Assembly (NCBI GenBank): GCA_021730935.1
Contig: JAKFYJ010000023.1
Span: forward strand, 1 to 54,379
DNA from: Elusimicrobiota bacterium
Lineage (GTDB): Bacteria > Elusimicrobiota > Elusimicrobia > 2-02-FULL-39-32
DNA: 54,379 nucleotides
Direction: 5' to 3'
Part shown: one piece after another, positions 29,188-39,920 of the stretch
How the letters are laid out: every line of letters begins with the position of its first letter
Position numbering within the stretch: position 1 is the first letter of the stretch
Made by a program: the position numbers and the translations under genes
The notes under the pieces: model-generated
Told to the model about the DNA's origin: nothing
The model's input: only the letters and a program-made list of their open reading frames with translations
Databases searched by the model: none

Positions 29188-30433
29188 GTTTTTCAATCCA
29201 TTGAATGATGTTTTGTTCAAGACGGCAGGGTTTGTTTTCAAATTCACGCCTCAGGAGCTGGACGCCGTGGCCGCGATCGGGAGCTTCGCGGTAAACTATA
29301 AGCCCGGATTTGTCCCCGATCATCCGGTCCAGGACATCGCAGGAATAGGACGCGTTGGGGTCGCCTGAACTTGAAGCGAGGAGGAGCGGGCGGCTGCCAT
29401 AAACCGAGGGCAGATCGTCGGTTTTCAGGCCCTGATAGTTGAGGCCGGGCGAGAGGAGGACCGTGAAAGGAACCTCCTTGGATTGCGCGGCATAACGGAA
29501 CGCGACATTGGCTCCCACGCTGGCTCCCCCCACGCCGATTCTGGATCTGGGAATTTTATATTTTGCGTTAAGAAACTGAACCGCGGATCCTGCGTCAGAA
29601 ACCATTTTGGAAAAATCCGAGGCGATGCCCTGGCTTTTGCCGTGGCCGCGGAGATCGAAATATAAAACGCCGAGACCTTTCGAATTGCAAAATCTCGCGA
29701 AAGGTTCCCATTCGGGCCGGTTGCTCCCATATCCGTGGAGGAGGACGACGGTCGGCTTTGAGGGGGCGGGCTTTAAAAAATCGCCTTCGAGGATTGTGCC
29801 GTCAGACGCTTTGAATTTCACAAGTTCTGCGGATGCCGGCGCGAGGACCATGAACATAAACGCGGACAAAATGCCGAACGCTTTCATGACGGCTTTCATG
29901 ACGGCGGAAGTCCTCCCGATCACGGACGGGCGGAAAAGATTTTTGGAATGCGCATCGCCTTCGAACCTCCAGTGCCAGGGTTCGTAGCTGACCCTTTGCC
30001 AGTTTCCGGGCGGGAACGAGAGGGCGAAGCCGAAACGCGGAGCGTTGTGTTTGAGCCAGGCGAAAGTTTGGGTGTTTTCGAAAGACGGCTCATCGTCGGT
30101 CTCCGGGTGATTTTTGTCCGCCAAGTCATAAACATAACCCGTGTGGTGTTCGGAATATCCTCCCGGCGCCACCCACAGAGCGCCCCGGCCTTTGCCGTGC
30201 CGTTTTTCGGCGTCCAGGAAATAATTGTTCTGATATTCGAGCGTGCGGTGCGACGAGATCACCACGATTTGGATGCGTTCGCTCTCTGCGGCGGCGCACA
30301 TTTTTTTTAACGCCTCGACGGCGGCGGGGCGGGCTTTATATGTTTTGTTCGGGTCGCGCGTGAGGTGTTGAGGGACCTTTTCGAGTTCCGATTCCTGGGC
30401 GACGGGATAAGGTTTATGGAAAACGAAACTCAT
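29174..30433 (-). CDS. VanY-type carboxypeptidase fused to an exported alpha/beta hydrolase
   Basis: The 419 residues form two unrelated enzymes. Residues about 10-165 are a peptidase M15B/VanY domain with SEHHTGYVYDL (S94, H96, D103) and EPWHWRF (H154), which normally trims D-Ala-D-Ala in the envelope. Residues 179-202 are a complete signal-peptide-like segment (MKAFGILSAFMFMVLAPASA). Residues 203-419 are an alpha/beta hydrolase with nucleophile GGASVG (S305), D358 and H389. No signal precedes the VanY part. A 12-bp tandem duplication (29882-29905) lies exactly at the junction, and GGGAGG lies 12 nt before the internal ATG at 29899. The ORF may therefore be a recent in-frame fusion, or contain an independent internal start. 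Confidence 0.85.
   Translation of the reverse strand: MSFVFHKPYPVAQESELEKVPQHLTRDPNKTYKARPAAVEALKKMCAAAESERIQIVVISSHRTLEYQNNYFLDAEKRHGKGRGALWVAPGGYSEHHTGYVYDLADKNHPETDDEPSFENTQTFAWLKHNAPRFGFALSFPPGNWQRVSYEPWHWRFEGDAHSKNLFRPSVIGRTSAVMKAVMKAFGILSAFMFMVLAPASAELVKFKASDGTILEGDFLKPAPSKPTVVLLHGYGSNRPEWEPFARFCNSKGLGVLYFDLRGHGKSQGIASDFSKMVSDAGSAVQFLNAKYKIPRSRIGVGGASVGANVAFRYAAQSKEVPFTVLLSPGLNYQGLKTDDLPSVYGSRPLLLASSSGDPNASYSCDVLDRMIGDKSGLIVYREAPDRGHGVQLLRREFENKPCRLEQNIIQWIEKHAKK
29882..29905 (-). repeat. 12-bp perfect tandem duplication at the VanY-hydrolase junction
   Basis: TTTCATGACGGC is repeated exactly twice on the plus strand. On the coding strand it encodes AVMK-AVMK and creates two internal methionine codons (M179, M183) right before the internal signal peptide. 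Confidence 0.9.
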
Positions 30434-31776
30434 GACAATCGGGGAGTGTCTTTTTTATGTTCAAGCGCGCGGATCAAAACATAGATGGGAATGCCGGCGG
30501 AAACGATGGCGAGGCCCCAGAGGGAATCTTTGGGGTTTTGGACGGCGGTGTTGATCACGATCCAGCCCATGCCGAGGATGAAGAGGACGGGGAGCACGGG
30601 ATACGCGAAACATTTGTAGGGCACCGCGCCGGGATCAAATTTATTTTTTGTGCGGAGGAGGATGAGGCTGGCTCCGTTGATGGCCGCGAAAAAAACCATG
30701 GGGACGGTGACATAATCCAAAAGCTGGTCAAAGGTTCCCGTCACGGCGAGCACGCAGGCCCAGAGGCCGTGGAACCAGATGGCTTTGGAGGGCGTTGCGA
30801 AACTGGAGTTCACTTCCCCCGCGGCTTTGGGCAGAAGTCCGTCCCGCGCCATGGCGAAAATTACTCTCGGGCCCGTGAGGATGGTTGCGGAGAGGCATCC
30901 GATCACGGAGACAGCGACCAATGTGCCGATCACCTGGCCTGTCCTTGCTCCGAAAAGCGCCTGAGACGCCACGGTCACGATCCGGCTTTTGTTTTCGGGC
31001 GTGACGAAAGGCTCGGCGTTGACGGGGAGGGCATAAAGATAAAGGCAGGCGAGAGAGAGATAAATGATCATGCAGGTGAGACAGCCATAAAAAAGAGAGA
31101 AGGGCAGAGTTCTGGAGGGATTTTTTATTTCGCCCGCGACATAGACGGTGGCGTCCCAGCCGGAATAAGTGTACATGACGGGGATGAGGGCCAAAGGGAA
31201 CGCGAAGAGCATGGGGCGGGCGCTTTGCGTGGAGACGGCGAAATTGGAAAAGGATCCGTGTCCGAGCAGGAATCCCGCGAAGATGAGGCCGAAGATGAGG
31301 GCGAGTTTAAGCACCATGAAAGAGTCCTGGAGCCAGGCGCCTTTCAAGACGCCGCGGTCGTTGACGAAAGAAATCAGGAGGATGGAAGCGACGGCGACAG
31401 ATTTCGCGATGAACGGATCCAGGATGCCGGCGTATTTCGTGACGCCGATGGCCAAAAAAGCGGCGGTGCCGGGGATCGTGACCATGCTGGAAGAAAATCC
31501 CGCGAGGAATCCGAGGAACGGTCCGAAGGCCTGGGTGATATAAACATAGCCGCCGCCGGCGCGAGGGAACCGCGTGGAGAGTTCAGCATAAACCAGGCCG
31601 CCCGCGAGAGAAAGCAGTCCTCCGACGATCCAGGCCGAGAGGATGGCGGTTGGGTTGGGGAGCATTTGATAAATGCGGCCTGCGGTGATGAAGATGCCGA
31701 TGCCGATCATGTTGCCGGCCACGAGCATGGTGCAGGAGAAGAGTCCGAGATCGCGTTTGAGTTCAGTTCTGGCCAT
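30430..31776 (-). CDS. APC-superfamily amino-acid permease
   Basis: This 448-residue inner-membrane transporter has about 12 helices. The start GLFSCTMLVAGNMIGIGIFITAG carries the G-S/N-x-I-G-x-G-I-F substrate loop of APC carriers. YAELSTRFPRAGGGYVYITQAFG is the typical helix 2-3 signature, and the region YSGWDATVYVAGEIKNPSRTLP is also conserved. It resembles the LAT/serine-threonine exchanger branch; the exact substrate is unclear. It overlaps the VanY-hydrolase start as ATGA. Confidence 0.92.
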   Translation of the reverse strand: MARTELKRDLGLFSCTMLVAGNMIGIGIFITAGRIYQMLPNPTAILSAWIVGGLLSLAGGLVYAELSTRFPRAGGGYVYITQAFGPFLGFLAGFSSSMVTIPGTAAFLAIGVTKYAGILDPFIAKSVAVASILLISFVNDRGVLKGAWLQDSFMVLKLALIFGLIFAGFLLGHGSFSNFAVSTQSARPMLFAFPLALIPVMYTYSGWDATVYVAGEIKNPSRTLPFSLFYGCLTCMIIYLSLACLYLYALPVNAEPFVTPENKSRIVTVASQALFGARTGQVIGTLVAVSVIGCLSATILTGPRVIFAMARDGLLPKAAGEVNSSFATPSKAIWFHGLWACVLAVTGTFDQLLDYVTVPMVFFAAINGASLILLRTKNKFDPGAVPYKCFAYPVLPVLFILGMGWIVINTAVQNPKDSLWGLAIVSAGIPIYVLIRALEHKKDTPRLS

Positions 31777-32449
31777 TTTTTTGTGCGAGGATCAGGATGT
31801 GCGTGGATCCATGGGCGCCGAGACATTTCGCGAGAGGCCTAAAGGCCCTGGCGATCCAGGTTCTGGACAAAATATATTTGGAAATTTTCAAGCCGCGGAC
31901 CGCCTTGAACCAGCTTTCAAATTGATACCATAACCGATCGTTCAAGTATACCAGTTTTATAACGGAGAAATGCGCGCTGATGAGGCGGATGAAAGGCTCG
32001 AAATTTCCGGGGCGCATGTAATCGCTGAAAAGAATGGTTCCCCCGTTTTTCAGGACCCCGCGAAGCTCTTTGAGGGCGGAATCTCTTTTGTCCTGCGGGA
32101 CAAATTCGTGGATGCCGTCTGCGACCACGATGAGATCAAACGCGTTCTCCGCGAATGGGAGGCCGGGAAGCCCCGCGGCTAAAAATTTGATGCCCGCGTT
32201 TTCCGGCATTTTTTCCGCTTTCTGGACGGCGGCGCTCGAAACGTCGCATCCTGTGACATTTTTTGAGAGGGGCCGGAGTTTGCGGGTGAGCTGGCCCAGG
32301 CTGGAGCCGACATCCAGAGCGTCGGAAAATTTTAGGCCGAGGGAAGAAAGTTCTTCCGCGATGATTTCGTGTCTCAGGAGCTCCGCGGCGCGCCCGCTAT
32401 AGTTCCAGGGTTCTGATTCCGAGGTGTATAACGCCTGATAATCGTTCAA
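31763..32449 (-). CDS. Class I SAM-dependent methyltransferase
   Basis: This 228-residue protein has a Rossmann methyltransferase core: motif I ALDVGSSLGQLTRKL, the acidic GCDVSSAAV after strand 2, LPFAENAFDLIVVADGIHEF for motif post-I/II, and the GGTILFSDY strand. It resembles NodS/small-molecule methyltransferases (opening with SEPWNYSGRAAELLRHE). The substrate is unknown. It overlaps both neighbours (4 and 14 nt), so it is part of the same transcript. Confidence 0.87.
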   Translation of the reverse strand: MNDYQALYTSESEPWNYSGRAAELLRHEIIAEELSSLGLKFSDALDVGSSLGQLTRKLRPLSKNVTGCDVSSAAVQKAEKMPENAGIKFLAAGLPGLPFAENAFDLIVVADGIHEFVPQDKRDSALKELRGVLKNGGTILFSDYMRPGNFEPFIRLISAHFSVIKLVYLNDRLWYQFESWFKAVRGLKISKYILSRTWIARAFRPLAKCLGAHGSTHILILAQKNGQN

Positions 32450-34197
32450 TTGACGTCTCTTTGCTCGGGAGTGAGAGTCTCTTCAGGATTTTTTTCCTGC
32501 GGTTCGCTCGGCGTTTCGGCTTTCGGCTGAGGTTCAGGTTCCGGGGCCGGAAGGATCGTCTGCTCTGGTTTTTGTTCCTGGACCGGAGCTGGAGCGGGTT
32601 CCTTCACTTCGTTCACGGGGCCCCGCCCAAGGGCCTGCAGGATTTCTCCGTGCAGGCGAACGACGTCCGGGTCTTCGGGGAGGATCTGATAAAGCGCTTC
32701 CACGCGTTTGAGGGCCAGGTCCAGTTTTCCGTCGCGCTTTTCCTTTGTGGCGAGCTCTCCGAGCACGAGCGTGAGGGAGTTGCGGATGATCGTGTTCGAG
32801 GGATCCAAATCATAGGCCTTCTCGAGCTGTTTGAGGGAATTTTCCAGATTTCCTTTCGTGAACTGTTCGTTGCCTTTCATGAGGAGCGCCTGGGCTCTCA
32901 CGCTTCTCCGTCCCTGGCTTTCAAAGACCAGGAGCGTGGAGGTCAAAATGAAAAGCAGAAGGCCCGCGAAAACCAGCACCCAGCTTTCCCGTTTCCGGAG
33001 GAAAAGGACGCCGCTCTTGAACGAGGGATATTTTTCCGCGATGGCTTCGAGGTTCGCGTCCGCATCTTTGTGGATGGAAGGCGGCCGTCCGAGCGTCAGG
33101 TTCTGGGCGTGAGGGATGACCGGCGGCCGGAGCCCCAGTTTGGATTCGAGTTTCGATAAAAGATCGACGGATTTTTCCGAGATGTTGAGTTCCTGGGACG
33201 CCTGGGAACGGACCGAATCCACCCAGTCTTCCCTGCGCCTGCGGACCGTTTCCTCGTCGTGCAGAATTTTTTCTTCGCGGATCCGGAGCGACTCTTCGCG
33301 CTCCATGCGCTCTTTCGTCATCCGTTCCACTGTCTGTTCCAGTTCGCGCACTTTCACTTCGCGGGCGAGCATCTGTTCCGTCATGCGTTTGCGGTCTTCT
33401 TCGCTCTGGATCGTGACTTTTTCCCGCTCCACGGCCGCCAGGCGCCGTTCCTCTTTTTCGTTGTCCAGCCGTTTCACGGTTTCTGAAAGGTCCGCGTTCA
33501 GTTTCTGGATCTGCGCCTGTTTTTCGTTGACGAGGTTCTGGAGTCCCGCTTTTTCAGTTTCATAAAGCGTTTTGTCGTCGGCGAGCTGGCGCTTGAGTTT
33601 TTTCGCGGTCTCTTCAAGCTTTGCGATGTCTTCAAGCTCCGTTTCGCGCTTCGAGAAAATTTCCCGTTTGGTGTTTTCAACTTCCAGCTCTTTGTGCGCG
33701 ACTTCGTCCCGCCACTTCTGCTCTTCTTCGTCCCATTTCCCCTTCATCTTCTGGCGCAGGACTCTTTCTTCTTCCAGATCAAGACGCATCATGAGCGTTT
33801 CTTTGCGCGCGGATTCCAGGTCTTCTTCCAGTTTATGGATGTGGTTGTTGAGGGACCGTTTCTGGATCTCCAGGGTGGAGAAGGACTGCTGGATGATTCC
33901 GGTTTGTTCCGACTGAAGTTCCTGGATTTTGTCGCGGAGGCGGTTGGTTTTAAGGTTTTGTTCCTGGACTTCTTTTTCAAGGCGGGCCACGGCCTCGTCC
34001 TTGGCCGTGACGAGGTTTTCCCAATATTTTTTTTCTTTTTCGAACCGCTGTTGGAGCGCCCTCAGGGTTTCAGCGTGGATTTCGGACTGGGCCAGTTCGA
34101 AGGCGGAGACGGACTCCTCCCGGTTTGAGCCGGAAGGCGTTTCCTTCACTTTTTCCCAGAGCTTGTCCAGCTGTTTTTTTAAGTGTTCTTCGTCCAT
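32446..34197 (-). CDS. Coiled-coil membrane protein with TPR-like region and acidic-proline tail
   Basis: I do not recognise a named family for these 583 residues. Residues 1-330 are almost unbroken charged heptads (long coiled coil, no signal peptide). One transmembrane helix follows near 403-423 (WVLVFAGLLLFILTSTLLVF). Next come about two TPR-like repeats (residues 430-515, GNLENSLKQLEKAYDLDPSN), then a Pro/Glu/Gln-rich tail. Topology would put the coil in the cytoplasm and the TPR in the periplasm. In context it could link the neighbouring kinase or outer-membrane protein to the cell interior. AGGA is close to the ATG. Confidence 0.75.
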   Translation of the reverse strand: MDEEHLKKQLDKLWEKVKETPSGSNREESVSAFELAQSEIHAETLRALQQRFEKEKKYWENLVTAKDEAVARLEKEVQEQNLKTNRLRDKIQELQSEQTGIIQQSFSTLEIQKRSLNNHIHKLEEDLESARKETLMMRLDLEEERVLRQKMKGKWDEEEQKWRDEVAHKELEVENTKREIFSKRETELEDIAKLEETAKKLKRQLADDKTLYETEKAGLQNLVNEKQAQIQKLNADLSETVKRLDNEKEERRLAAVEREKVTIQSEEDRKRMTEQMLAREVKVRELEQTVERMTKERMEREESLRIREEKILHDEETVRRRREDWVDSVRSQASQELNISEKSVDLLSKLESKLGLRPPVIPHAQNLTLGRPPSIHKDADANLEAIAEKYPSFKSGVLFLRKRESWVLVFAGLLLFILTSTLLVFESQGRRSVRAQALLMKGNEQFTKGNLENSLKQLEKAYDLDPSNTIIRNSLTLVLGELATKEKRDGKLDLALKRVEALYQILPEDPDVVRLHGEILQALGRGPVNEVKEPAPAPVQEQKPEQTILPAPEPEPQPKAETPSEPQEKNPEETLTPEQRDVN

Positions 34198-34234
34198 AAA
34201 TCCTATTTTACAGTATCAGTTCAGCCGATCCAAA

Positions 34235-35841
<1,607 letters not shown>

Positions 35842-35845
<4 letters not shown>

Positions 35846-37362
35846 CTGGATTTGAGGGAATTCAGCTCGTCCCTCACCCGCGCAATGTCGGCGCCTGTCT
35901 TTGAGAACCGTTCGATCATGGTGTTGAGAAGCAGGATGCGTTCGGGAACGGAAGCGCCGCGGGCGGCGATCTTCTGATAATAATTCCAGGACACGGCGAG
36001 ATCTTCGTCTGAGCGGTTTTTGTCGCGCTCCAGCGCCGCGAGCTCGTTTTCGGCGACGGAAACGTCAAAGTCTTTGTTCCTGAACTCGCTCAGGATCGGG
36101 CGGAGCAGGGCGATGCGCTCTTCATTGGAGGCCCCGGCTGATTTTCTTTTCCAATATTTGTCCATCAGTTCCGCGAACCTTAAGGCGAGGGCTTTGAGAT
36201 CGATCGGGATCTGGAAGGCCTCGTTTCGTTTGGCTTTTTTCTCCGTTTCGTCGCGGCTCTGTTTGAGCTCGTCCAGCAGCTGAACTTTTTCCGCCTGGAT
36301 GAGTTCGAGTTCGCGCTCGGTTTTCTGGAGGTCCAGTTCGGCCTGCCGCATGCGGAGTTCATAGTCCGGCTCGATGATCACTTTCCCGAACCTGAGCGTC
36401 ATCGTGAGCTGGTGCGTGCCCTGCGTGGTGCCCAGGCTGGCCCCGTGGAGCGGCATGAGGAAACCATAATCCATCTGCACGGATTCCAGACGGAATGAAA
36501 ACCCGAAAGCCAGGCGGCTATAAGACCTGGAACCGAAGACGAGAGAACCCCGCGCCGAAAGGTCTCCGTTGGCGAAGGCGGAACCCAGCCACCATTTTTC
36601 CCCCGCGGCCGTGAAATGAATGTCCCGGTCGATCCCGCTGGAAGATTTCCTGCTGTCGAGGGCGGTCAGGAGCGCGAGCGATCCGTCGCTATAGGCCATC
36701 CCGCCCCGGATCGTCATGGGCACGGGGTCGCTGTTCTTTGACGCCACGGCGAGGTTGGGTTCATTGATATTTTCAATCGAGAAACCATAAGAATAATTAT
36801 AGGCGGGCCTATAGATCGCGCCCAGGTCAAAACCGATGTTCCAGGCGGAATCTCCGTCGGAAAATGCGGGGTCCGTTTTGGCGGGGTCCGTGACGCCGCT
36901 GTTCGAAGTCTGGCCCTGCGGAACGCCGAAACTTCTTGAAAGCTGTTTGATGTTGGCGCCGAACGCCCATCTCTGACGCACCCGTTTGGCATAGCCCATT
37001 GCGACGGAGCGTTCATGATATAAGCCGTTCAGGTTCATCTGATAATAAGACAGTCCAAGGGAACCCCTGTCAGGGCTGATCGGGTGGGCATAGGCGACGA
37101 ACGAATTGTAGATCTTGGATCCGTCATCGAGTCCCGGGTGGATGAGTCCATAGGTGGCGGTGAACTCTTTGCGTTTCAGATAAACCAGTCCGGCGGGATT
37201 TTGGGTGATGGCGTAAATGTCGTTGGCCGCGGCGGTATAGGCGCTTCCGAGAACGGAGGGCCTGGCTCCGATTCCCACTGCCTCAAAAGAGCCCATGGAC
37301 AGGCTGGGGGCCGCGAGGAATGCGGCAACGGAGATGAAGATCCAGAGGACGCATCGGTTCAT
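35842..37362 (-). CDS. PorV/UPF0164-type outer-membrane protein with C-terminal coiled coil
   Basis: The 506 residues start with a signal peptide (ending LSMG-SFEA). Residues about 25-315 resemble PorV/PorQ and UPF0164 barrels: the opening GIGARPSVLGSAYTAAANDIYAITQNPAGL is characteristic, with repeated beta strands ending in aromatic residues. From residue 320 (LRMRQAELDLQKTERELEL) to the end the protein is a charged coiled coil, which normal PorV proteins lack. PorV-type proteins act in surface secretion/attachment of proteins in Bacteroidetes; here that is only an analogy. The upstream gene encodes a FlgD-like Ig-tailed secreted protein, a common neighbour. Confidence 0.8.
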
Positions 37363-38489
37363 CTCGCGACCGCGACCGCTCCCGAAAATTTTCTGTCTCC
37401 CACTTCAACTTTATAGATATAAAATCCGCCCGCCACCGTGGCGCCGTTGCTGTCGGTCCCGTCCCAGAAGAGGACCGTGTCTCCCCCGAACAGGTCCGTG
37501 GTCCGGAGATCCGCCACTTTCGATGATTCCGCATCAAAGATGGATCCGCTCGCGGACGCCTGCGACGGGTTTTCGAAGAGGAAGAAGACCCGGTCATTGA
37601 TGCCGTCGCTGTTGGGCGTGAGCGTTCGGGGATAGACCGCATTCAGCTGGGCGGAGAGGGGCTGAGAGACGAGCCGGAGCTGATAGGACCCCGGCAGGCG
37701 CGAAGAGGTCGTGGCGACCCGGTTCGCGGTGTCAACGGAACTTCCCAGTTTTACGAAGCCGGCTCCGTTGTCCCAATAGACCGAGAAGGAAAATTTTGCG
37801 CCGGCCGCATCGGGGTAGGACACAGCCGGCGAAAGGGATTGAGGGGCGGAAGCGATCACCTGCCCGGAACCGTTGACGGAATACGCGATGCCGAGGGTGG
37901 CGGGCGAGCTCAGGACATAATTCTGCCGAACCTGGCTGGTGAGAGAATCAAGCACAGAAAAATTGAGGGATTTATAGATGCGGTTCCCCTCCGCGCTGGT
38001 GACCCGGCTGGCTGAAATGACGGAACCTTCGGCGTCAAGCGCGCTCTTGAGCGTTCCCGGAACGCTGGCGAAGGACAGCCCGTCATCGGCCATGAAATAA
38101 GCGGTGTTGTTGATGTCGGAGGAGACGGGGGTGGAATCCTCGGATTCATGGCCGTCCCCAATGGAGTCCACGGCGCGGACGCGGTAATAAAAAGTCCGGC
38201 CCGAGACGGTGGTGTCGGTGAAAACGGCGGCTGAGGCGATCGGGACAACAAAATTGATGACGGTCGTGCCGTTGGTGAGCGCGTTGGAACGGATGATTTT
38301 AAACGAGCCCAGTTCCCCCGGAGTCAGCAGGTTTCCGTCGGAGCGGAGCGTGGGCGAAGACCAGGTGATGCGGAAAGAGGTCCCGCTGGCGGAACGCGCT
38401 CCCTGAACTTTTTCGGGAGGTTTGGGAACGGCATAAGCGTGTCCCGAAACGATGAACGCGGAAACCATAAACAAAAATATTTTTTTCAT
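37359..38489 (-). CDS. Secreted FN3 protein with FlgD/gliding-type Ig C-terminal domain
   Basis: The ATG at 38489 gives 376 residues with a clear signal peptide (MKKIFLFMVSAFIVSGHAYA). Residues about 23-125 form a fibronectin type III domain (ITWSSPT...FYYRVRAVD). The middle is beta-rich and unrecognised. Residues about 285-376 form a FlgD-like/gliding-associated Ig domain: TPNSDGINDRVFFLF, then LFWDGTDSNGATVAGGFYIYKVEVG. Such C-terminal domains often serve as sorting or surface-retention tails. It overlaps the PorV-like gene by 4 nt, so the two are likely used together. A frame extension to 38567 lies in the regulator gene and is not used. Confidence 0.85.
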   Translation of the reverse strand: MKKIFLFMVSAFIVSGHAYAVPKPPEKVQGARSASGTSFRITWSSPTLRSDGNLLTPGELGSFKIIRSNALTNGTTVINFVVPIASAAVFTDTTVSGRTFYYRVRAVDSIGDGHESEDSTPVSSDINNTAYFMADDGLSFASVPGTLKSALDAEGSVISASRVTSAEGNRIYKSLNFSVLDSLTSQVRQNYVLSSPATLGIAYSVNGSGQVIASAPQSLSPAVSYPDAAGAKFSFSVYWDNGAGFVKLGSSVDTANRVATTSSRLPGSYQLRLVSQPLSAQLNAVYPRTLTPNSDGINDRVFFLFENPSQASASGSIFDAESSKVADLRTTDLFGGDTVLFWDGTDSNGATVAGGFYIYKVEVGDRKFSGAVAVAR

Positions 38490-39100
38490 GGGATCAAAAG
38501 TTTCTGCACTCGTTCGATCAGCTCTTTGTTGTCCATGGGCTTGGCGAGATAATCGTTGGCGCCGCATTTTATGATTTTGTCCTTCATTTCCTGGGAATCA
38601 TATCCGGTGATGGCGAGCACGCGGATGCCGGTGAGCAATGGATCTTCGCGGATCTGCTTGCAGACATGGAACCCGTCCACGCCCGGGAGCATGAGGTCCA
38701 GGATGATGAGGTCTGGATAGAATTCCCCGATCAGCCGGCCGGCCGTAAACCCGTCTCCCGCGACCCGGACCTGCCAATCGGGGAAGCGATTTTTCAGGAG
38801 TTCCACCAACAGCTCGGAAACTTCCTGCTCGTCGTCCACGATGAGAATTTTTTTGGATTTGGATTTGCCTTCCATCGCTATCTTGATTTCGGGAAGGGTG
38901 AGTCCGCGCTTGCTCAGCGCCTGAATTTTGGTGAGCCGTTCCACCGTTTCCGTCCTGGCATAAAGCCTCTGCCCGCCTTCGGTGTATCCCCCGACTTTGA
39001 TGAGTCCCATGTCCGTATAATGACGGATCGTGGAACTTGCCACATCCGCCAGCTCGGCGATCATGCTTATTTTTATGAGCTCTTCTTCATTCATGGTCAT
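38486..39100 (-). CDS. MerR-type DNA-binding domain fused to a response-regulator receiver
   Basis: This 204-residue protein has a MerR winged helix at residues 9-75 (ISMIAELADVASSTIRHYTDMGLI, then GGYTEGGQRLY) and a receiver domain at 83-202. The receiver has D89/D90, the phospho-acceptor D135 (LIILDLMLPG), T165 and K187. MerR regulators normally have a C-terminal dimerising helix and effector domain; a receiver in that place means phosphorylation would control the DNA twisting mechanism. GAGGA lies 6 nt before the ATG. The adjacent palindrome at 39134-39157 is a likely operator. It heads the operon that contains the histidine kinase. Confidence 0.9.
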   Translation of the reverse strand: MTMNEEELIKISMIAELADVASSTIRHYTDMGLIKVGGYTEGGQRLYARTETVERLTKIQALSKRGLTLPEIKIAMEGKSKSKKILIVDDEQEVSELLVELLKNRFPDWQVRVAGDGFTAGRLIGEFYPDLIILDLMLPGVDGFHVCKQIREDPLLTGIRVLAITGYDSQEMKDKIIKCGANDYLAKPMDNKELIERVQKLLIP

Positions 39101-39133
39101 GCTTTTCCTCGTTTTGCGCCCATTTTTAAAGTT

Positions 39134-39157
39134 AAAGTAAACTGCATGGTTTACTTT
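39134..39157. promoter_or_regulatory. Palindromic operator upstream of the MerR-REC gene
   Basis: AAAGTAAAC and GTTTACTTT are perfect 9-bp arms around TGCATG. It lies 33 bp before the MerR-REC start codon. A dyad of this size is what a MerR dimer binds, so autoregulation is plausible. Confidence 0.75.
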
Positions 39158-39223
39158 TGGCCCGAAAAAATTGACGACCAGGCTCGTTTCGCCTTAAGTC
39201 GTTTCTGTTCCAGGTCCCTCTGT

Positions 39224-39251
39224 ATATAACAGGGGATTAAAAATCTGTCAA
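39224..39251 (-). promoter_or_regulatory. Promoter of the MerR-REC operon
   Basis: TTGACA (39246-39251) is followed after 16 bp by TATATA (39224-39229), or after 17 bp by ATATAC. The leader to the ATG would be about 115 nt and would contain the palindrome, so the operator lies downstream of this promoter. Confidence 0.65.
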
Positions 39252-39293
39252 GTCCGGATTATTTTCCCAAATATTCCCGGGTTTGTCCAGCGC

Positions 39294-39914
39294 TCAGGAG
39301 GCTTTAATTTTGAGGACGGCTCGGCCCAGGAGGAACCCCGCCGCGACTGTGATGCCGAGGCTGGTCACGGACTCTCCAAACCCTTGTCCGGGCGGAAGTT
39401 TGTTGGAAATCACAAGCCACACGAACAGGCACAGCGACGCGAGCGCCGCATAAAAATTGGAGTCGGACTCAGGTTCGGTGACGGCGGGGACGAGGGCGGA
39501 GGCGGAACCCAGGATGAGCCAGGGCGCAATGCGTTCCAGAAACAATATCTGACCTGCCGAGAAGGATTCCGTTCGGCTCGTGTCGAATTCCCCCATCGCT
39601 CCGAGTTTTACGATCCACCAAATCTGAAATATCCGATATGCCAGAAGGCCCAGGAGCATGCCGAGGACTATTTTTTGAGCCCGTTTTCTGAGGGCGGGGT
39701 CGTCCACCGTGGCGATGGAAACCAGGATGCCCAAGAGGACCAGCGGGGAGAGAAGGATCAGAATGTGGACCAGATTGAACCGGACGGCGTTTGAGGGTTC
39801 CACGGCGATGAATATGCGGATGACCTGCAGGAGGAATTGTTCCAGGGTTTCGCCGAAAGCGTGAGTCAATGCCAGAGCCAGGATCACGAGCAGGGCTCTC
39901 AGGAATGAAATCAT
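39294..39914 (-). CDS. Polytopic membrane protein of unknown function
   Basis: I do not recognise this 206-residue protein. It has about five hydrophobic segments: residues 4-21, 46-68, 82-102, 126-150 and 155-172, with a last one near 180-200. The loop after helix 3 contains FDTSRTESFSAGQ. It ends the long operon, 6 nt after tsaD. No enzyme motif is visible. Confidence 0.7.
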   Translation of the reverse strand: MISFLRALLVILALALTHAFGETLEQFLLQVIRIFIAVEPSNAVRFNLVHILILLSPLVLLGILVSIATVDDPALRKRAQKIVLGMLLGLLAYRIFQIWWIVKLGAMGEFDTSRTESFSAGQILFLERIAPWLILGSASALVPAVTEPESDSNFYAALASLCLFVWLVISNKLPPGQGFGESVTSLGITVAAGFLLGRAVLKIKAS

Positions 39915-39920
39915 TTTGCG

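Noticed and set aside
30457-31842. A 461-codon plus-strand ORF opposite the permease gene
   Set aside because: Its composition (very rich in Glu, Gly, Asp and His) mirrors a membrane protein read on the wrong strand; the minus strand encodes an obvious APC permease.
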